Positions 25,001 to 32,344 are shown, counted from the first letter of the stretch. The stretch: 64,000 bases of DNA from Siphonodentalium dalli (GCA_032622095.1 CP136065.1:109719195-109783194); one strand, 5' to 3'. Notes: generated from the sequence alone by a model not told the origin. A program made the numbers and translations.

Positions 25001-28000
25001 GAATTGGACTTAAGTCCAAATCAATTCACTAATTGGACTTAAGTCCAAATAATTGGACTTAAGTCCAAATAATTGGACTTAAGTCCAATAATTGGACTTA
25101 AGTCCAATTATTTGGACTTAAGTCCAATTATTTGGACTTAAGTCCAATTATTTGAACTTAAGTCCAATTAGTGAATTGATTTGGACTTAAGTCCAATTCA
25201 TTTGGACTTAAGTCCAATTCATCTGGTTTGAAACGATAGTCCCCTTCTTTGTAATGGTATATTAAGTCCAATAAGCGTTTCCTTAGCGTTTCCTTAATAG
25301 CGTTTCCTTAGCATTCAAATATAATCATTTAAACGCTAATATTAACCCTCAAGTTACTGAATTGTACAGTCTTCTGGTTATGACTTAAAAGGCTGCTTAG
25401 AAAGGCCTCACCGTTTGCTCACACATTTTTAGAACATGCATTTATCTAATGTTACAATACCTTACATTCTTTTCCTAAAGATTCACTAACTCATTCACTG
25501 ATTGTTGACTCTCCCAAAATATTCCTTCCTGATGTTGGAATTATGAACTGTAGGCTACTCCAATTTCAGAATCAATAGAATTTATTCAAATATAATCAAA
25601 TGATCATAGCCTGATTTTCCTCTCATCTTCATATGCTATAATTACTGGGTGAAGGACAGTGTGAAATTCATCAAAACCTGGTGGTGTGCTATAAAAGATT
25701 GAGTGAAACATATATACCAGGGTTTTGAAGTTTTTTAACTCTGTCTTTCACTCGGTCATTTATAAAAACATGTGAAGGCCAGAGGAAATTCCGGCTATAA
25801 CAAAACAGTAATTAATATATAACATTCTATCCTGATCGAGTTCTTTTCTTTACTTTGGTGATTCATTTCTGAAAACAATAAAAGAAAAAATTAAGATTTC
25901 CAAGAATCATTGACGAAATTTCCTTCAATTTAACACAATTAAGCAACTTTACTCTGCTTTCTTTGTTTTATGCAAAATGGTCCCCCACAGTTGTATTTGA
26001 CAAACTAATTTTCAAGGACATCCCATGCGATCAGGCACAATCACATTCAGGTCTTCTGATGGAGTTACTTTACAAAACATTATTTGTCTAGCTGTGCGGT
26101 CATAAACTTGCCATTAATATATACTTACACAATGTACCAAACAATGTTGCACATTCTTATGACACATGAAAATGTATGATATCATACATGCTGGACAGTA
26201 TGACATCCATATGAGACAAGTATAACTTACCCTTCGTTAGTCTTGACCTTATCATACGAAATCTTCATCCGACTTCTTTCATTTGTACACTTTGAGCATA
26301 TTTTAGCATTAACGTCAGTCTCCTTCATGATGTCCCACATCTCTTTTTTGGAGACCGAAATTATGAATTCTGAAAATTGAAGAATTAATATAATGATAAC
26401 TATTTAAAGGCTTCGTACATGTATCACCTGATTATTGATCAATTTCATGATTGGCTTATTTATTACAACTGTAATGCATAGCATGACATATTTCCTGATT
26501 TGCAGTTTGGAAAGGATGCAGTATTGTACTGTATTTAAAGTATAAATCTTAATTACCCTTCTAATATTGCTATCTTTACTTTGACAGAGAGATTGTTTTG
26601 ACTCCTTGCACTGGTACCTTTCAAGTAGATTTCCTTACTGTAGTCATGCAGTTTCTTCTCAAATCTTCTGTGACTGATTCTTTGAAAAAGAAATTGTGAT
26701 CTCTGAAATTGAAATAGAATAAGTCATAGTTATATAAAGCTATGCTGGTGTTATTCAAGCCATATTTTTATTTCATTTTGATCTTGGGACAATAGAAGAA
26801 AAATATATACTTTAGCCATGCGTACATTGAATTATGTTGGTCGAGTAAAAATTGTAGGTAGAAATTTAATTATATATAGCTCTTCAAAGTTAATTTGCAT
26901 GCATGGGCATCATGCATATATATATACACCCATAGTAAGTTTCATTTAAATATTGCAATATATAGCAGGGGTGGCATCAGCATTTCCCCAATGCAGGGGC
27001 TACTTTATAATACAATTGCATGACCCCTCCCCTGATTCCACCCCTACAATATATTAATATGTAGATTTAAACCCTGGATATGTGAGTCATTTGTTTTTAT
27101 TCAAATTGGTTTATCCTTATGAGATTGATATATTAAATCCCATTTATACAGGGTTGTGCATGGTTTAAAGGGAATCCAAATATCTGTGAGAGAGTAGTTG
27201 AATTGTGGAGGGCCTAGCTATAGCTTGTAATGGTTTGATCCCTGTAGCTAAGATTTAATATTGCCTTTGTGTGTGACTGCATGAAAGATGATCATGCCAA
27301 TATTAATTGTACTGTACATTCTCTCTATATAAAATAACATATTTTGAAGTTTCATGAGGCTATAAGTAACATAAATTAATTTGAATTATGAAAGTACTTA
27401 CCAGAGCTGACCAGAGACACAAATAATGGTTTCCCGGCCATCCAGGTGCTGTGGAGACTTCATAAATTAATCCATCAAAAACACAGAAAAATGATCTCTT
27501 TTCACATTGCTTTTTAGAACAAAATCTGAGTATAAAGCTGCATAAACATGTACATCATTCATCAGTGAGAGACAAATTGGTCAAAACAAAGCCACACATC
27601 TGTTACATAGTTTAAGAAGTATCAAATTCCAAGCTTATGGGCCAGTTCCCCCAACTTAACAACTTTAAATTTCCCCAGGGGATGGTCATGCAGACTCAAT
27701 GATTGCATATTTAAGGCAGTGATTTAATTTTATGTATAGGCATTATCTGGTTCTAAGAATATTTTAGGGGATGCAGAGAACTAGCAAGTTCAGTGAGACA
27801 AATTCATTACTTGAATTAGTTAAGCAAATATTCTCTCACTTTAATTTAGAATTGGGGTAGTTTCAATTCATATTAATTAATATACAATTTTAAATGTATC
27901 TAAAATAGCCACATTTTCTGTCCCTATTCAGAGAGAATAATTAAAGGAAAATATTTTCAAGTGATAGAAACTCATATTGACTGGTCTGTCTGACTTTAAA

Positions 28001-30376
28001 TATAATTATTATTTTATATATAAATTTTTTTTTTTTTAATAATATTCATAAAATCACTTCTTTTGATAATGATGAGCCAATATTTCTTACAACAATAGAT
28101 TTTCCCCTCACTTTTTCCGTGAAATAGTTGTTGAACATGGACTTAATTAGTTTAATTACAAGAAATTCTCTGCTTGCACTGGCTTGCATGAAAGAAACAA
28201 AATTATCTGTATTCTGTGCACTATACATTAAATATTAGTGTTTGAAAAAAATCCCATAAACATATTACACTTATTTAGTGATTTTTTTTAAAGAAAGGGT
28301 ATGCAGTGGTACATGTATGGTACAATGTACATGTAAAGCCTGCCAGACATGTCAAATATATATATTTATCTCTTGTTCAGTTAAATGTGTGGAGTTTTCA
28401 AAGTATTTCCAATTAGCAGACAACAAAATGTACTCAATATATGTAATTCTGGCCATTCTCATAGGTAGATTGTCAAAAACATTATAGTCACATATATAGG
28501 AGATATGAAAACAAAAAGAAACAAATTACCAGGTACTTGTTGTTGGAAGATATTAGACAGTAGTACATGTACAGGTACATATGTCATACCTGCCAGACTT
28601 GTCAAATATTATCGCTTGTTCAGTTAAATATACATGTCTGGAGTATTCAAATTATTTCCAAGGCAAACTACCAGTACATGAACCTATTAAAAATGTATTT
28701 AAAAAAATATTTTCAGAATTCTACATCATTTTCTAGTGTAAAGAATTCTGGTCATTCTCGTACGTAGATTGTCAAAAACAAGTCACATATATAGGAGATA
28801 TGAAGTTTTGATAAATTTTTCCATAAAATTTACCTGAACTCGACTTCGTTTATTTCTGAATTGATATATGGTAGCCTCAAATGCACGATCATGCAAGAAA
28901 CACTAAGAACCAGTTCTTCCCAGGAGACGGGAGTGATTGCTCTCGCACCCGTACGCACTCATAATTTTCAATTCACTGGTGCTAAAATTCGCACCCGTCC
29001 CTCTTCGCAAAATACTAATGGAGACTATAATTGTTGTTTCAATATTGAACTATTTTAATGTTTATTTAGATCCTTTACCATCTCAGTTCAACTATGGCAT
29101 ATTAAAGTGTAACTCGACATAGGTCTATTCCACAATGACTTTTTGTTTGGGCAAAAACCCAACTTACAATTCTAGTATGGGTGCCATATTACACCCGTCT
29201 TCTGCATTACGGGAGCAAATAAATGCTCTCGCTGTGTTTTCCTCGTGGGAAGGACTGAAGAACCATTTACCAGCGTTTATGAAAGGCTGAAAATCGCTAA
29301 GGAATACAAAGAAACGTTCAGATCTATCAATGATTATAATAACAGAGAAGAGATGTTAGCGTTTTTCTTAGCGTTTAACTTTCTAAACGCTAAGGAATAA
29401 GAAAATCGCAAATATATTAACGTTTTTCTTAGCGTTTAACTTTCTAAACGCTAAGGAATAAAAAAAATCGCTAAGGATCATCAATGCTTAACGTTCAAAC
29501 GCTAACAGAAGCGTTTTCTTAGCGTTCGAACGCTAAGATATGTCTTCTCATAACGTTCAAACGCTAACAAATTGCCCCAAATGCTAAGGAAACGCTAAGA
29601 AAACGCTTAATAAGCGATTATGTTCGGTAAGGGTTACACTATCTATCTATCTACTTGATACTCCATCGCCCTCAATGCGCTGAGGATTATGTGGAGGTCC
29701 AGGTGCTACCATGGCCGAGTAACTTTATAACCCTGTGGTGACTCCAGTAGCGTTCTTTAACGTGCACACACCGAGACATGTACACGGGTCAGTCATTAAT
29801 GTCCACACCCGATCGGACAGCGTACTGCACCCACGACAACATACCTGGACAAGTGTTGTAATGGGGGGAAACTTGTCGGCATTTTTGCATTCGGATCTTT
29901 ATTCAGTGATCTCGAATGAGACTTTTCAGCCTGACAAACTTGGTATCTGACCGAGTTCTGATTTTTGTCAGAATACCCTGACCAGGTTGCGATCCCCGGT
30001 CCGATAGCACGAGAGACCAGTACGCTACCTCTCGGCCACCGACTTTCCATGCAGGAAATATTTCAAAATTGGTCACTATAAATTGACCTCCTCCTTAAAG
30101 ATAACTATTCTTTTAAGAGCCAGAAGTCATACGCATAAGGAAACAGTACCAAAGAGGTAAATTGTCAATTTTCACTACAAATTTATTTGGAGAATTTGGC
30201 CAATTTTTGGGGGGGGGGGGGGGGGGTTGCTTTACCTGTTTTTCATCATCTGATAAGTTGAATAAGGAATCATCAACTGGATAATATGAACTTTGTCTCA
30301 AAGAAATATCACTGAGTTTGTTGAGTGTACACACTCGCTTATTTGCAAACGAAAGAATATTCCGCAAACTCGTCAT
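933..30376 (-). CDS. IVD: Isovaleryl-CoA dehydrogenase, mitochondrial (exons 1-8; 3' end outside window)
   Basis: Mitochondrial FAD enzyme of leucine breakdown; it oxidises isovaleryl-CoA to 3-methylcrotonyl-CoA and passes electrons to ETF. Exons, 5' to 3': 30236-30376, 22576-22665, 18457-18508, 17292-17461, 15459-15552, 8580-8713, 6157-6253, then three alternative copies of exon 8 (4209-4302, 2417-2510, 933-1029). With one exon 8 they give about 290 residues without a stop, and every junction matches in phase. Family hallmarks visible: PVDD near the N-terminus, [77 protein letters not shown], and GLDxER with the catalytic Glu. The human enzyme is about 425 residues, so roughly 135 C-terminal residues lie beyond position 1. 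The [11 protein letters not shown] segment separates IVD from other acyl-CoA dehydrogenases. Confidence 0.95.
1425..1630. mobile_element. MITE family A copy (TTAA-CCCTTTCATG)
   Basis: Starts after TTAA with CCCTTTCATGGCGGGAG and ends in CATGGAAGGGTT. It contains the family core gagaatgcactgg and its inverted partners. See 48459-48714 for the reference copy. A related degraded copy lies at 2735-2870 in the duplicated segment, and a core fragment at 4620-4700. Confidence 0.6.
2417..2510 (-). CDS. IVD: IVD alternative exon 8b (catalytic-Glu helix)
   Basis: Same length (94), same phases and same acceptor context (tgtag) as 8a, donor gtaagg. It encodes [20 protein letters not shown] then [11 protein letters not shown]. 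The reading frame is intact and GLDxER is kept. It lies in a segment that is a tandem duplicate of the one carrying 8c. Confidence 0.87.
3060..3537. other. IVD intron sequence without recognised feature
   Basis: AT-rich intron between exons 8a and 8b. No conserved ORF, RNA gene or clear repeat boundary seen. Confidence 0.4.
3538..3748. mobile_element. Palindromic MITE family C copy
   Basis: Contains taatgccctaagtaatcgac, then the arm gatgaatggcaacaagcca in both orientations. The centre is locally duplicated (two gagagctttccgatgaatgg blocks at about 3650 and 3700), and the right outer arm is lost. Confidence 0.75.
3848..4074. mobile_element. MITE family B copy (TTAA-flanked)
   Basis: TTAA at 3844-3847 and 4075-4078 flank a 227-bp unit with termini acTTTCTATA and TATAGAAAGGG. 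See 35275-35526 for the reference copy. It sits about 135 bases from IVD exon 8a. Confidence 0.7.
4209..4302 (-). CDS. IVD: IVD alternative exon 8a (catalytic-Glu helix)
   Basis: 94 bases, phase 1 in and phase 2 out, acceptor tatag and donor gtgagg. It completes an Ala codon and encodes [20 protein letters not shown] then [11 protein letters not shown]. The GLDxER helix carries the base that abstracts the alpha proton in IVD (Glu254 of the mature human enzyme). First of three tandem copies. After ER it is the most different from the human LVLAGGPLG. Confidence 0.88.
5092..5258. mobile_element. MITE family A copy, internally reduced
   Basis: Termini aacccttctatgac and catgaaagggtt, followed by TTAA. 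The core caatgcattggcctaacaat is present. Confidence 0.6.
5700..6066. mobile_element. MITE family D copy
   Basis: Contains the paired blocks caccctctgggtacctcatt / aatgaggtcccagagggt and the palindromic block around ctagcccactgtgcgggg, ending near tttgcaggctt. See 47006-47437 for the reference copy. It ends about 90 bases from IVD exon 7. Confidence 0.6.
6157..6253 (-). CDS. IVD: IVD exon 7
   Basis: 97 bases, phase 0 in and phase 1 out, acceptor tatag and donor gtgagt. It encodes [20 protein letters not shown] then [12 protein letters not shown], the end of the beta domain and start of the C-terminal helical domain. The human protein has an alternating [13 protein letters not shown] in the same place. 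Confidence 0.94.
6270..6790. repeat. Two tandem units with about 172-bp period
   Basis: The block tcctcatagtggtgcacatc at about 6471 recurs with three changes near 6643, together with the following caaatttcattgagatc and preceding aaacaaag... segments. Small ORFs here are periodic by-products. Confidence 0.6.
7009..8119. mobile_element. Repeat element with ATACCCCCAC / GTGGGGGTAT ends
   Basis: Opens with catacccccac and closes with gtgggggtataat. Inside are units beginning aagttattaagtcggacag (7157, 7309, variant near 7470; period about 152-161) and GGAC microsatellites at 7490-7505 and 8010-8040. Similar G-rich termini occur at 32895 and 52797. No coding capacity seen. Confidence 0.5.
8580..8713 (-). 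CDS. IVD: IVD exon 6 (FAD-binding, most diagnostic exon)
   Basis: 134 bases, phase 1 in and phase 0 out, acceptor tcaag and donor gtatat. It encodes 45 residues from [16 protein letters not shown] through [14 protein letters not shown] to GISAFLIEK, the middle beta domain. FWITNG is a flavin-contacting motif, and [10 protein letters not shown] is characteristic of IVD. Confidence 0.96.
8963..9139. mobile_element. Short TIR MITE with TA duplication
   Basis: CTCTCAGGTGCCTAATAAT at the left is inverted as ATTATTAGGCACCTGAGAG at the right. TA dinucleotides flank both sides (961-962 and 140-141 of this kilobase). Interior contains aataatagtgat repeats. It lies 45 bases left of the giant foldback element. 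Confidence 0.75.
9184..11085. repeat. Left arm of the foldback element
   Basis: Inverted match of 13430-15313 with scattered substitutions and small indels. Includes the C tract 9805-9821, which corresponds to the G tract at 14669-14689. A 63-codon minus-strand ORF (9308-9499) has a near-identical partner in the other arm. Confidence 0.85.
11100..13440. repeat. Inverted 42-bp minisatellite at the foldback centre
   Basis: From 11100 to 11702 the plus strand repeats a unit like gtatacatgtagtgactgta / tggtcatgg. From 11784 to 13440 the reverse complement (accatatagtcactc...gtatac) repeats. The turn is marked by ggtggctatcgctttccac (11702-11720) and its exact inverse (11766-11784). The right side is nearly three times longer than the left. 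The spacing is often 42 bases, a multiple of three, so periodic ORFs with YTxSDCMVxG appear on either strand; I read these as by-products. Confidence 0.75.
13430..15313. repeat. Right arm of the foldback element
   Basis: Inverted match of the left arm. The plus-strand ORF 14998-15189 repeats the 63-residue ORF of the left arm with two or three changes. Confidence 0.85.
15325..15431. mobile_element. Palindromic MITE family C, right half only
   Basis: Begins at the usual palindrome centre (ctcattgagagctttccg) and ends gggcattactgTA. The left half is absent. It abuts the end of the foldback element and lies 28 bases from IVD exon 5. Confidence 0.75.
15459..15552 (-). CDS. IVD: IVD exon 5
   Basis: 94 bases, phase 0 in and phase 1 out, ttcag acceptor and gtaaga donor. 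It encodes [11 protein letters not shown] then [16 protein letters not shown]. The GSD and MSE motifs contact FAD and substrate in the family. The usual PNAGSD is SGSGSD here, so Pro and Asn are replaced while the GSD core is kept. Confidence 0.93.
15700..16052. repeat. GATAA simple repeat and degraded MITE family B copy
   Basis: A gataagataagatgagataa run at 15710-15740 is followed by family B pieces (gaatggtctataattcatct near 15790, then a more complete copy from about 15905 to 16043 ending tatagaagggTTAA). Confidence 0.55.
16064..17272. mobile_element. 1.2-kb TIR element flanked by TTAA
   Basis: TTAA (16060-16063) then AGGACCACTTAATTTTT; the right end is AAAATTTAGTGGGCCT then TTAA (17273-17276). 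The terminal inverted repeat is about 17 bases with few mismatches. A palindromic MITE is nested at 16128-16238. A rearranged relative of its interior (58210-58710) lies in reverse orientation in a myosin intron. No transposase ORF seen. Confidence 0.7.
17292..17461 (-). CDS. IVD: IVD exon 4
   Basis: 170 bases, phase 1 in and phase 0 out, between a cctag acceptor and a gtattg donor. It encodes [13 protein letters not shown], the MEELSRAS helix, [13 protein letters not shown] and [10 protein letters not shown], which form much of the N-terminal helical domain and part of the acyl pocket. A truncated copy of its first 42 bases, with acceptor, lies about 50 bases upstream in the sense direction (17513-17554). 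Confidence 0.94.
17513..17554 (-). pseudogene. Partial duplicate of IVD exon 4 (5' end with acceptor)
   Basis: Reading the minus strand, a cctag acceptor is followed by sequence encoding [14 protein letters not shown], nearly the same as exon 4 ([14 protein letters not shown]). Similarity stops after about 42 bases and no donor follows. It appears to be an aborted or decayed exon duplication and is unlikely to be spliced in usefully. Confidence 0.7.
17563..18239. other. IVD intron 3 sequence, no recognised feature
   Basis: AT-rich with several ttggccaa words. No conserved ORF, RNA gene or bounded repeat. Confidence 0.4.
18240..18447. mobile_element. MITE family B copy
   Basis: Contains caggtcatttgttgaactta / ttatctgaacatttcc and ends gagaaagggTTAA. 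The left terminus is missing. It ends about 10 bases from IVD exon 3. Confidence 0.6.
18457..18508 (-). CDS. IVD: IVD exon 3
   Basis: 52 bases, phase 0 in and phase 1 out, bounded by ttcag and gttggt. It encodes [17 protein letters not shown], the highly conserved segment before the substrate-facing loop of acyl-CoA dehydrogenases. The donor gttggt is weak at positions +3 to +5 but fits the reading frame. Confidence 0.92.
18774..19138. mobile_element. TTAA-flanked TIR element, family E
   Basis: TTAA then AGGTACTCAATCCGA; right end TCGGATTGAGTACCT then TTAA, a perfect 15-bp TIR. 365 bp, interrupted by a run of about 29 G. A 480-bp copy is at 53337-53816 and a degraded one at 34037-34420. TTAA plus AGG termini resemble Kolobok-type non-autonomous elements; the superfamily is inferred. 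Confidence 0.8.
19273..19518. mobile_element. MITE family B copy
   Basis: TTAA then CCATTTCTATACTAAATA at left, and AGTAAAGAAAGGGTT at right. The subterminal palindrome aatgttcagataa...ttatctgaaaatttcc is present. Confidence 0.7.
20098..22430 (+). repeat. Clustered GTAACGTCAGTCAC repeats in IVD intron 2
   Basis: Exact or near-exact copies occur near 20098, 20268, 20284, 20305, 22038, 22053, 22239 (one change) and 22413 (one change), all in the same orientation. They form two clusters about 1.7 kb apart. ACGTCA resembles a CRE half-site, but nothing shows it acts as one. The DNA between clusters holds no recognised gene; TTTCGTACCATCTG-like blocks recur in inverted form near 20985 and 21290. 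Confidence 0.65.
22576..22665 (-). CDS. IVD: IVD exon 2
   Basis: 30 codons, phase 0 at both ends, bounded by ttcag and gtaaat. It encodes the first N-terminal helices of the acyl-CoA dehydrogenase fold (LRQTVFQF... through APKAQDIDK to FPEIK), directly following DDEKQ of exon 1 as in other IVD proteins. Confidence 0.93.
22765..22882. mobile_element. Short CAGCC..-ended foldback MITE
   Basis: Left cagccttaataattggctac, right ttaagagggctg, with ggcaatcagcattgcc-type internal palindromes built from GGCTACGGCA and TGCCGTAGC. ACATTA flanks each end. It shares these blocks with the 1.3-kb element at 56893-58175. Confidence 0.6.
22975..24245. mobile_element. Candidate element with TTAACCGGTTAACC blocks
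   Basis: Near the left edge ATTAACCGGTTAACCAC follows GTGACCGGTTA. Near the right edge the same two words occur in inverse order. A minus-strand acidic stretch near 23520-23610 ([16 protein letters not shown] then a stop) resembles the C-terminal tail of a transposase-like ORF. The ends could not be fixed. Confidence 0.35.
24264..25266. repeat. Two clusters of the palindrome GGACTTAAGTCC forming hairpins
   Basis: Nine units (some with one change) lie in 24264-24531 and eleven in 24970-25220, spaced about 19-20 bases by AAATAATT-like linkers. Each cluster is itself an inverted repeat: the first mirrors near 24420 (ggcgaggaattgtacttaag against its inverse), the second near 25105 with flanks ataccattacaaagaagg and its inverse. 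The 400 bases between the clusters hold no recognised gene. Confidence 0.85.
25268..25345. repeat. AGCGTTTCCTT array, left
   Basis: AAGCGTTTCCTTAGCGTTTC and further partial units. An inverted version ends the array at 29270-29625. Together they bracket the nested gene. Confidence 0.6.
25581..25586 (-). terminator. Poly(A) signal candidate for the nested gene
   Basis: AATAAA on the minus strand, about 265 bases after the predicted TAA stop, with no earlier canonical signal noticed in the 3' flank. Confidence 0.4.
25850..28892 (-). CDS. Unrecognised nested gene in IVD intron 1 (five exons, about 134 aa)
   Basis: Exons 28834-28892, 27402-27525, 26639-26702, 26231-26369 and 25850-25868 have AG acceptors and GT donors (gtaaat, gtaagt, gtaagg, gtaagt). 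Their phases chain as 2, 0, 1, 2 with one open frame from ATG (28892) to TAA (25850). The predicted product is small, basic and Cys-containing: [42 protein letters not shown] and [12 protein letters not shown]. The C-x4-C and C-x2-C pairs could bind metal, but I recognise no family. It lies wholly inside IVD intron 1 on the same strand and between two AGCGTTT arrays, so it could be a nested host gene or element cargo. The start ATG and short last exon are the weakest parts. Confidence 0.55.
26231..26369 (-). CDS. Nested gene exon 4
   Basis: 139 bases, acceptor ttcag and donor gtaagt, open for 45 codons including [14 protein letters not shown] and [15 protein letters not shown]. Only this frame is open across the exon. 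Confidence 0.6.
26639..26702 (-). CDS. Nested gene exon 3
   Basis: 64 bases after a tttcag acceptor, encoding [20 protein letters not shown] and Y. The donor gtaagg gives the phase needed by the next exon. A downstream donor (gtaatt, exon to 26557) is also open but would put the next exon out of frame. Confidence 0.5.
27402..27525 (-). CDS. Nested gene exon 2
   Basis: 124 bases, acceptor ctcag and consensus donor gtaagt. It encodes 41 residues including [13 protein letters not shown] and [13 protein letters not shown]. Composition (aromatics, Cys, Trp) is unlike random intron translation. Confidence 0.6.
28300..28810. repeat. Tandem duplication of about 200-240 bp
   Basis: The block cctgccagacatgtcaaata, cttgttcagttaaat, gtagattgtcaaaaaca and tcacatatataggagatatg recurs in the same order at 28340-28510 and 28590-28805. 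It lies in intron 1 of the nested gene. Small ORFs in it are by-products. Confidence 0.75.
29270..29625. repeat. AGCGTTT palindrome array, right
   Basis: Many units such as aaacgctaaggaa, ttcttagcgtttaac and gcgttcgaacgctaag in both orientations, able to form nested hairpins. The right edge (ctaaggaaacgctaag... aacgctt) is the inverse of 25270-25310. Confidence 0.7.
29638..30047 (-). mobile_element. tRNA-derived SINE
   Basis: Read on the minus strand from about 30047, GGTGGCCGAGAGGTAGCG resembles a pol III A box and GGGATCGCAACC a B box about 50 bases later. A body of about 330 bases contains GCACGTTAAAGAACGC and GCGCATTGAGGGCGATGG, and the element ends in a (ATAG)n tail at 29640-29651. This head-body-tail layout is that of a tRNA-derived SINE. 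It stands 190 bases from IVD exon 1. Confidence 0.7.
30209..30226 (-). repeat. 18-base C tract (sense strand) at the IVD exon 1 donor
   Basis: The intron reads gtaaagcaa and then about 18 C. Other mononucleotide G/C tracts in the window are at 9805-9821, 14669-14689 and 18825-18853. Confidence 0.8.
30236..30376 (-). CDS. IVD: IVD exon 1: start codon and mitochondrial targeting peptide
   Basis: 47 codons from ATG (30374-30376) to DDEKQ, followed by a gtaaag donor (phase 0). The first 30 or so residues ([16 protein letters not shown]...) are basic and hydroxylated with no acidic residue until LSD, as expected of a matrix-targeting presequence. [17 protein letters not shown] matches the start of mature IVD. 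The intron opens with an 18-base C tract 9 bases after the exon. Confidence 0.92.
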
Positions 30377-30700
30377 GATTGATTTTTTGAAATCCTTGAT
30401 TTTGACCTCGAGTCAAAAGTAAGAACAAAAAATCGGAAATTGTCACGTGAAACTGTAGGTCCAAAGTTCGATGAATCGAAAAAGGTTACTTTCCGAGATC
30501 AGGTAAAGTCTTATCCTTGAATTATATTAATATTATCACGTGTTTTTCTTTTTTGACATATCATCGAAATTTCGATATCAATTATAAATTTTCGCGTCTC
30601 CTATTTTCGTTGCTACTATTTCGACTACACTAAAATTCAGACAGTAACTTGGCGAAACGAAACGACGGACCGGTACAGGTTTAATTTCCAATTGCAACAC
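30377..30700. promoter_or_regulatory. IVD 5' flank, possible promoter region
   Basis: Non-repetitive sequence richer in CpG than its surroundings, directly upstream of the IVD start. On the plus strand an ATG-led short frame ends in GATCAG|gtaaag (30490-30503), which could be a first exon of a divergent transcript, but it does not join the first myosin exon in phase. No TATA box or defined start site seen. Confidence 0.3.
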
Positions 30701-30959
30701 CCACTCCCTTCATCACTTATTTGAACCAGACCAGACCAGATTTCAGATTAGGTGAAATTCCATTTGCATGACTTTGGCTGGGTTAGACATTTTTGTATTT
30801 AAGGTACCTCCCAGTCCCACTTTTATTTCGGGTAATATTATGCTATCCATGGTGTGTACACCTATAACTTTGAAAACTCATCCCCTAAAAGTAAGCTTTT
30901 CATGGATATAATGTGGATAGCTCAACTTGACAAAGTTGACCCTTTCACTGTAGACCCTT

Positions 30960-31990
30960 TCCGAAATTCATTAAAAAACATGGTCGCCAACAGCCATCTT
31001 GGATTTCAAATTTGAATCCATCGGCATACCCTGCAGCCCCGCATTTTTTTGTGAAATGTTTTGACAATTTATATGCAGGCATGTTTAGGATCACCTCTAG
31101 ATGGGACCTTCAGTGTGGGATCTTTAGAGTGACCTCTAAATGGGAGCCATCAAATTTTTCCTAAATTTGTTGAAAAACATGGCTGCCAGTGGCCATCTTG
31201 GATTTTACTCTTTGTGTGACCAAATCCTTAGGCACACGCTGTAGACCACATCCCTTATCCCCAAACTTCATATGAATCTTTGGGGTGCCCTCTAGATCCA
31301 CAACCGGGAGCCATCAATTTTTCCATTAGTTAAAAAACATGACCACCAGCAGCCATTGTGGATTTCAATCTTTTAATTGGCACACCCTGCAGCCCGCATT
31401 TATTGGAGAAATGTTTTGAAAAGTTACAGGCATGTTTAGGATCGATCACCTCTAGATGGGAGCTATCAAATTTTAAATATTTTTTTGATGAAAAATAATG
31501 CTGCCGGCTGCCATCTTGTATTTTAATCTTCTCATCTGATCATCACAAAACTTGATATGGATCTTCATGGTGACTTATAGATGGGAGCCATAAATTTTTT
31601 GGAAATTCATAGAAAAAAATGGCTGCCGGCTGCCATCTTGGATTTTACTCTTTGCATGACTAAATACTTCGGCACACCCTAGAGGCCACATCCCTCATCC
31701 GATTGTCACCAATTTCATATGGATCTACGGGGTGACCACTAGATGGGAGCCATCGATTAATTTTGAAATTCGTTAAAAACATGGCTGCCAGCGGCCAACG
31801 TGGATTTTAATCTTTGCATGACTAAATTCATTGGCACACCCTACAAGCCACATCCTCATCCAATCGTCTCCAAACTTTATATGGATCTTCGGGATGACCT
31901 TCAGATGGGAGCCATCAATTATTTCCAAAATTTGTTAAAAATATGATTGCCAGCAGCCATCTTAGATTTCAAATTTGAATCCAGCGGCAC
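30960..31990. repeat. 162-bp tandem repeat, seven units
   Basis: The marker acatggctgccagcggccat and variants occur near 30974, 31175, 31335, 31497, 31618, 31780 and 31943. Most steps are 160-163 bases; one unit is longer and one shorter. Each unit also has gcacaccctgcagcc and agatgggagccatcaa. One more unit stands alone at 36075-36225. Confidence 0.8.
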
Positions 31991-32344
31991 ACCCTGCAAC
32001 CCACATTTATAAAAAGAAAATAATTTCATCTACACAATACAAGCTGTTTACTGGAACTTTTTTACTTTCCTTCTTCATTAACATTCTATTTATTGCTTAG
32101 GAAGAAATTAGTTCCTCCCCAACTTGAGCTATACAGTGTCATTGACAATTACATTTTTATTATTTACATTGATCTAGCTGTGCTTTTAATAAATTAATAA
32201 TGTAGTCTGTATAATTTATTTGTTACAATATGCCATTTGTAAAATATTACTCAGTGTATTTTGCAATAATATATTCACCCATGGATATGATGTCATATAT
32301 GACACAATAACTCATCCATCAAAAGATTAAAAGTCCTTTAAAAA

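Noticed and set aside
24264-25266. CRISPR array
   Set aside because: Regular short palindromes with near-constant linkers, but linkers are not unique spacers, the arrays are mirror-inverted and the genome is animal.
26557-26702. Longer form of nested-gene exon 3 ending at a gtaatt donor
   Set aside because: It is open, but leaves phase 2, which puts the next exon out of frame and ends in a TGA after about 17 codons. The shorter form fits all phases.
29999-30047. tRNA gene
   Set aside because: A and B boxes are present, but stems do not close into a cloverleaf and the sequence continues into a SINE body and ATAG tail.
30461-30503. ATG-led frame ending in GATCAG|gtaaag, considered as myosin exon 1
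   Set aside because: It leaves phase 2, while the exon at 38312 needs phase 1; joining gives an early stop.
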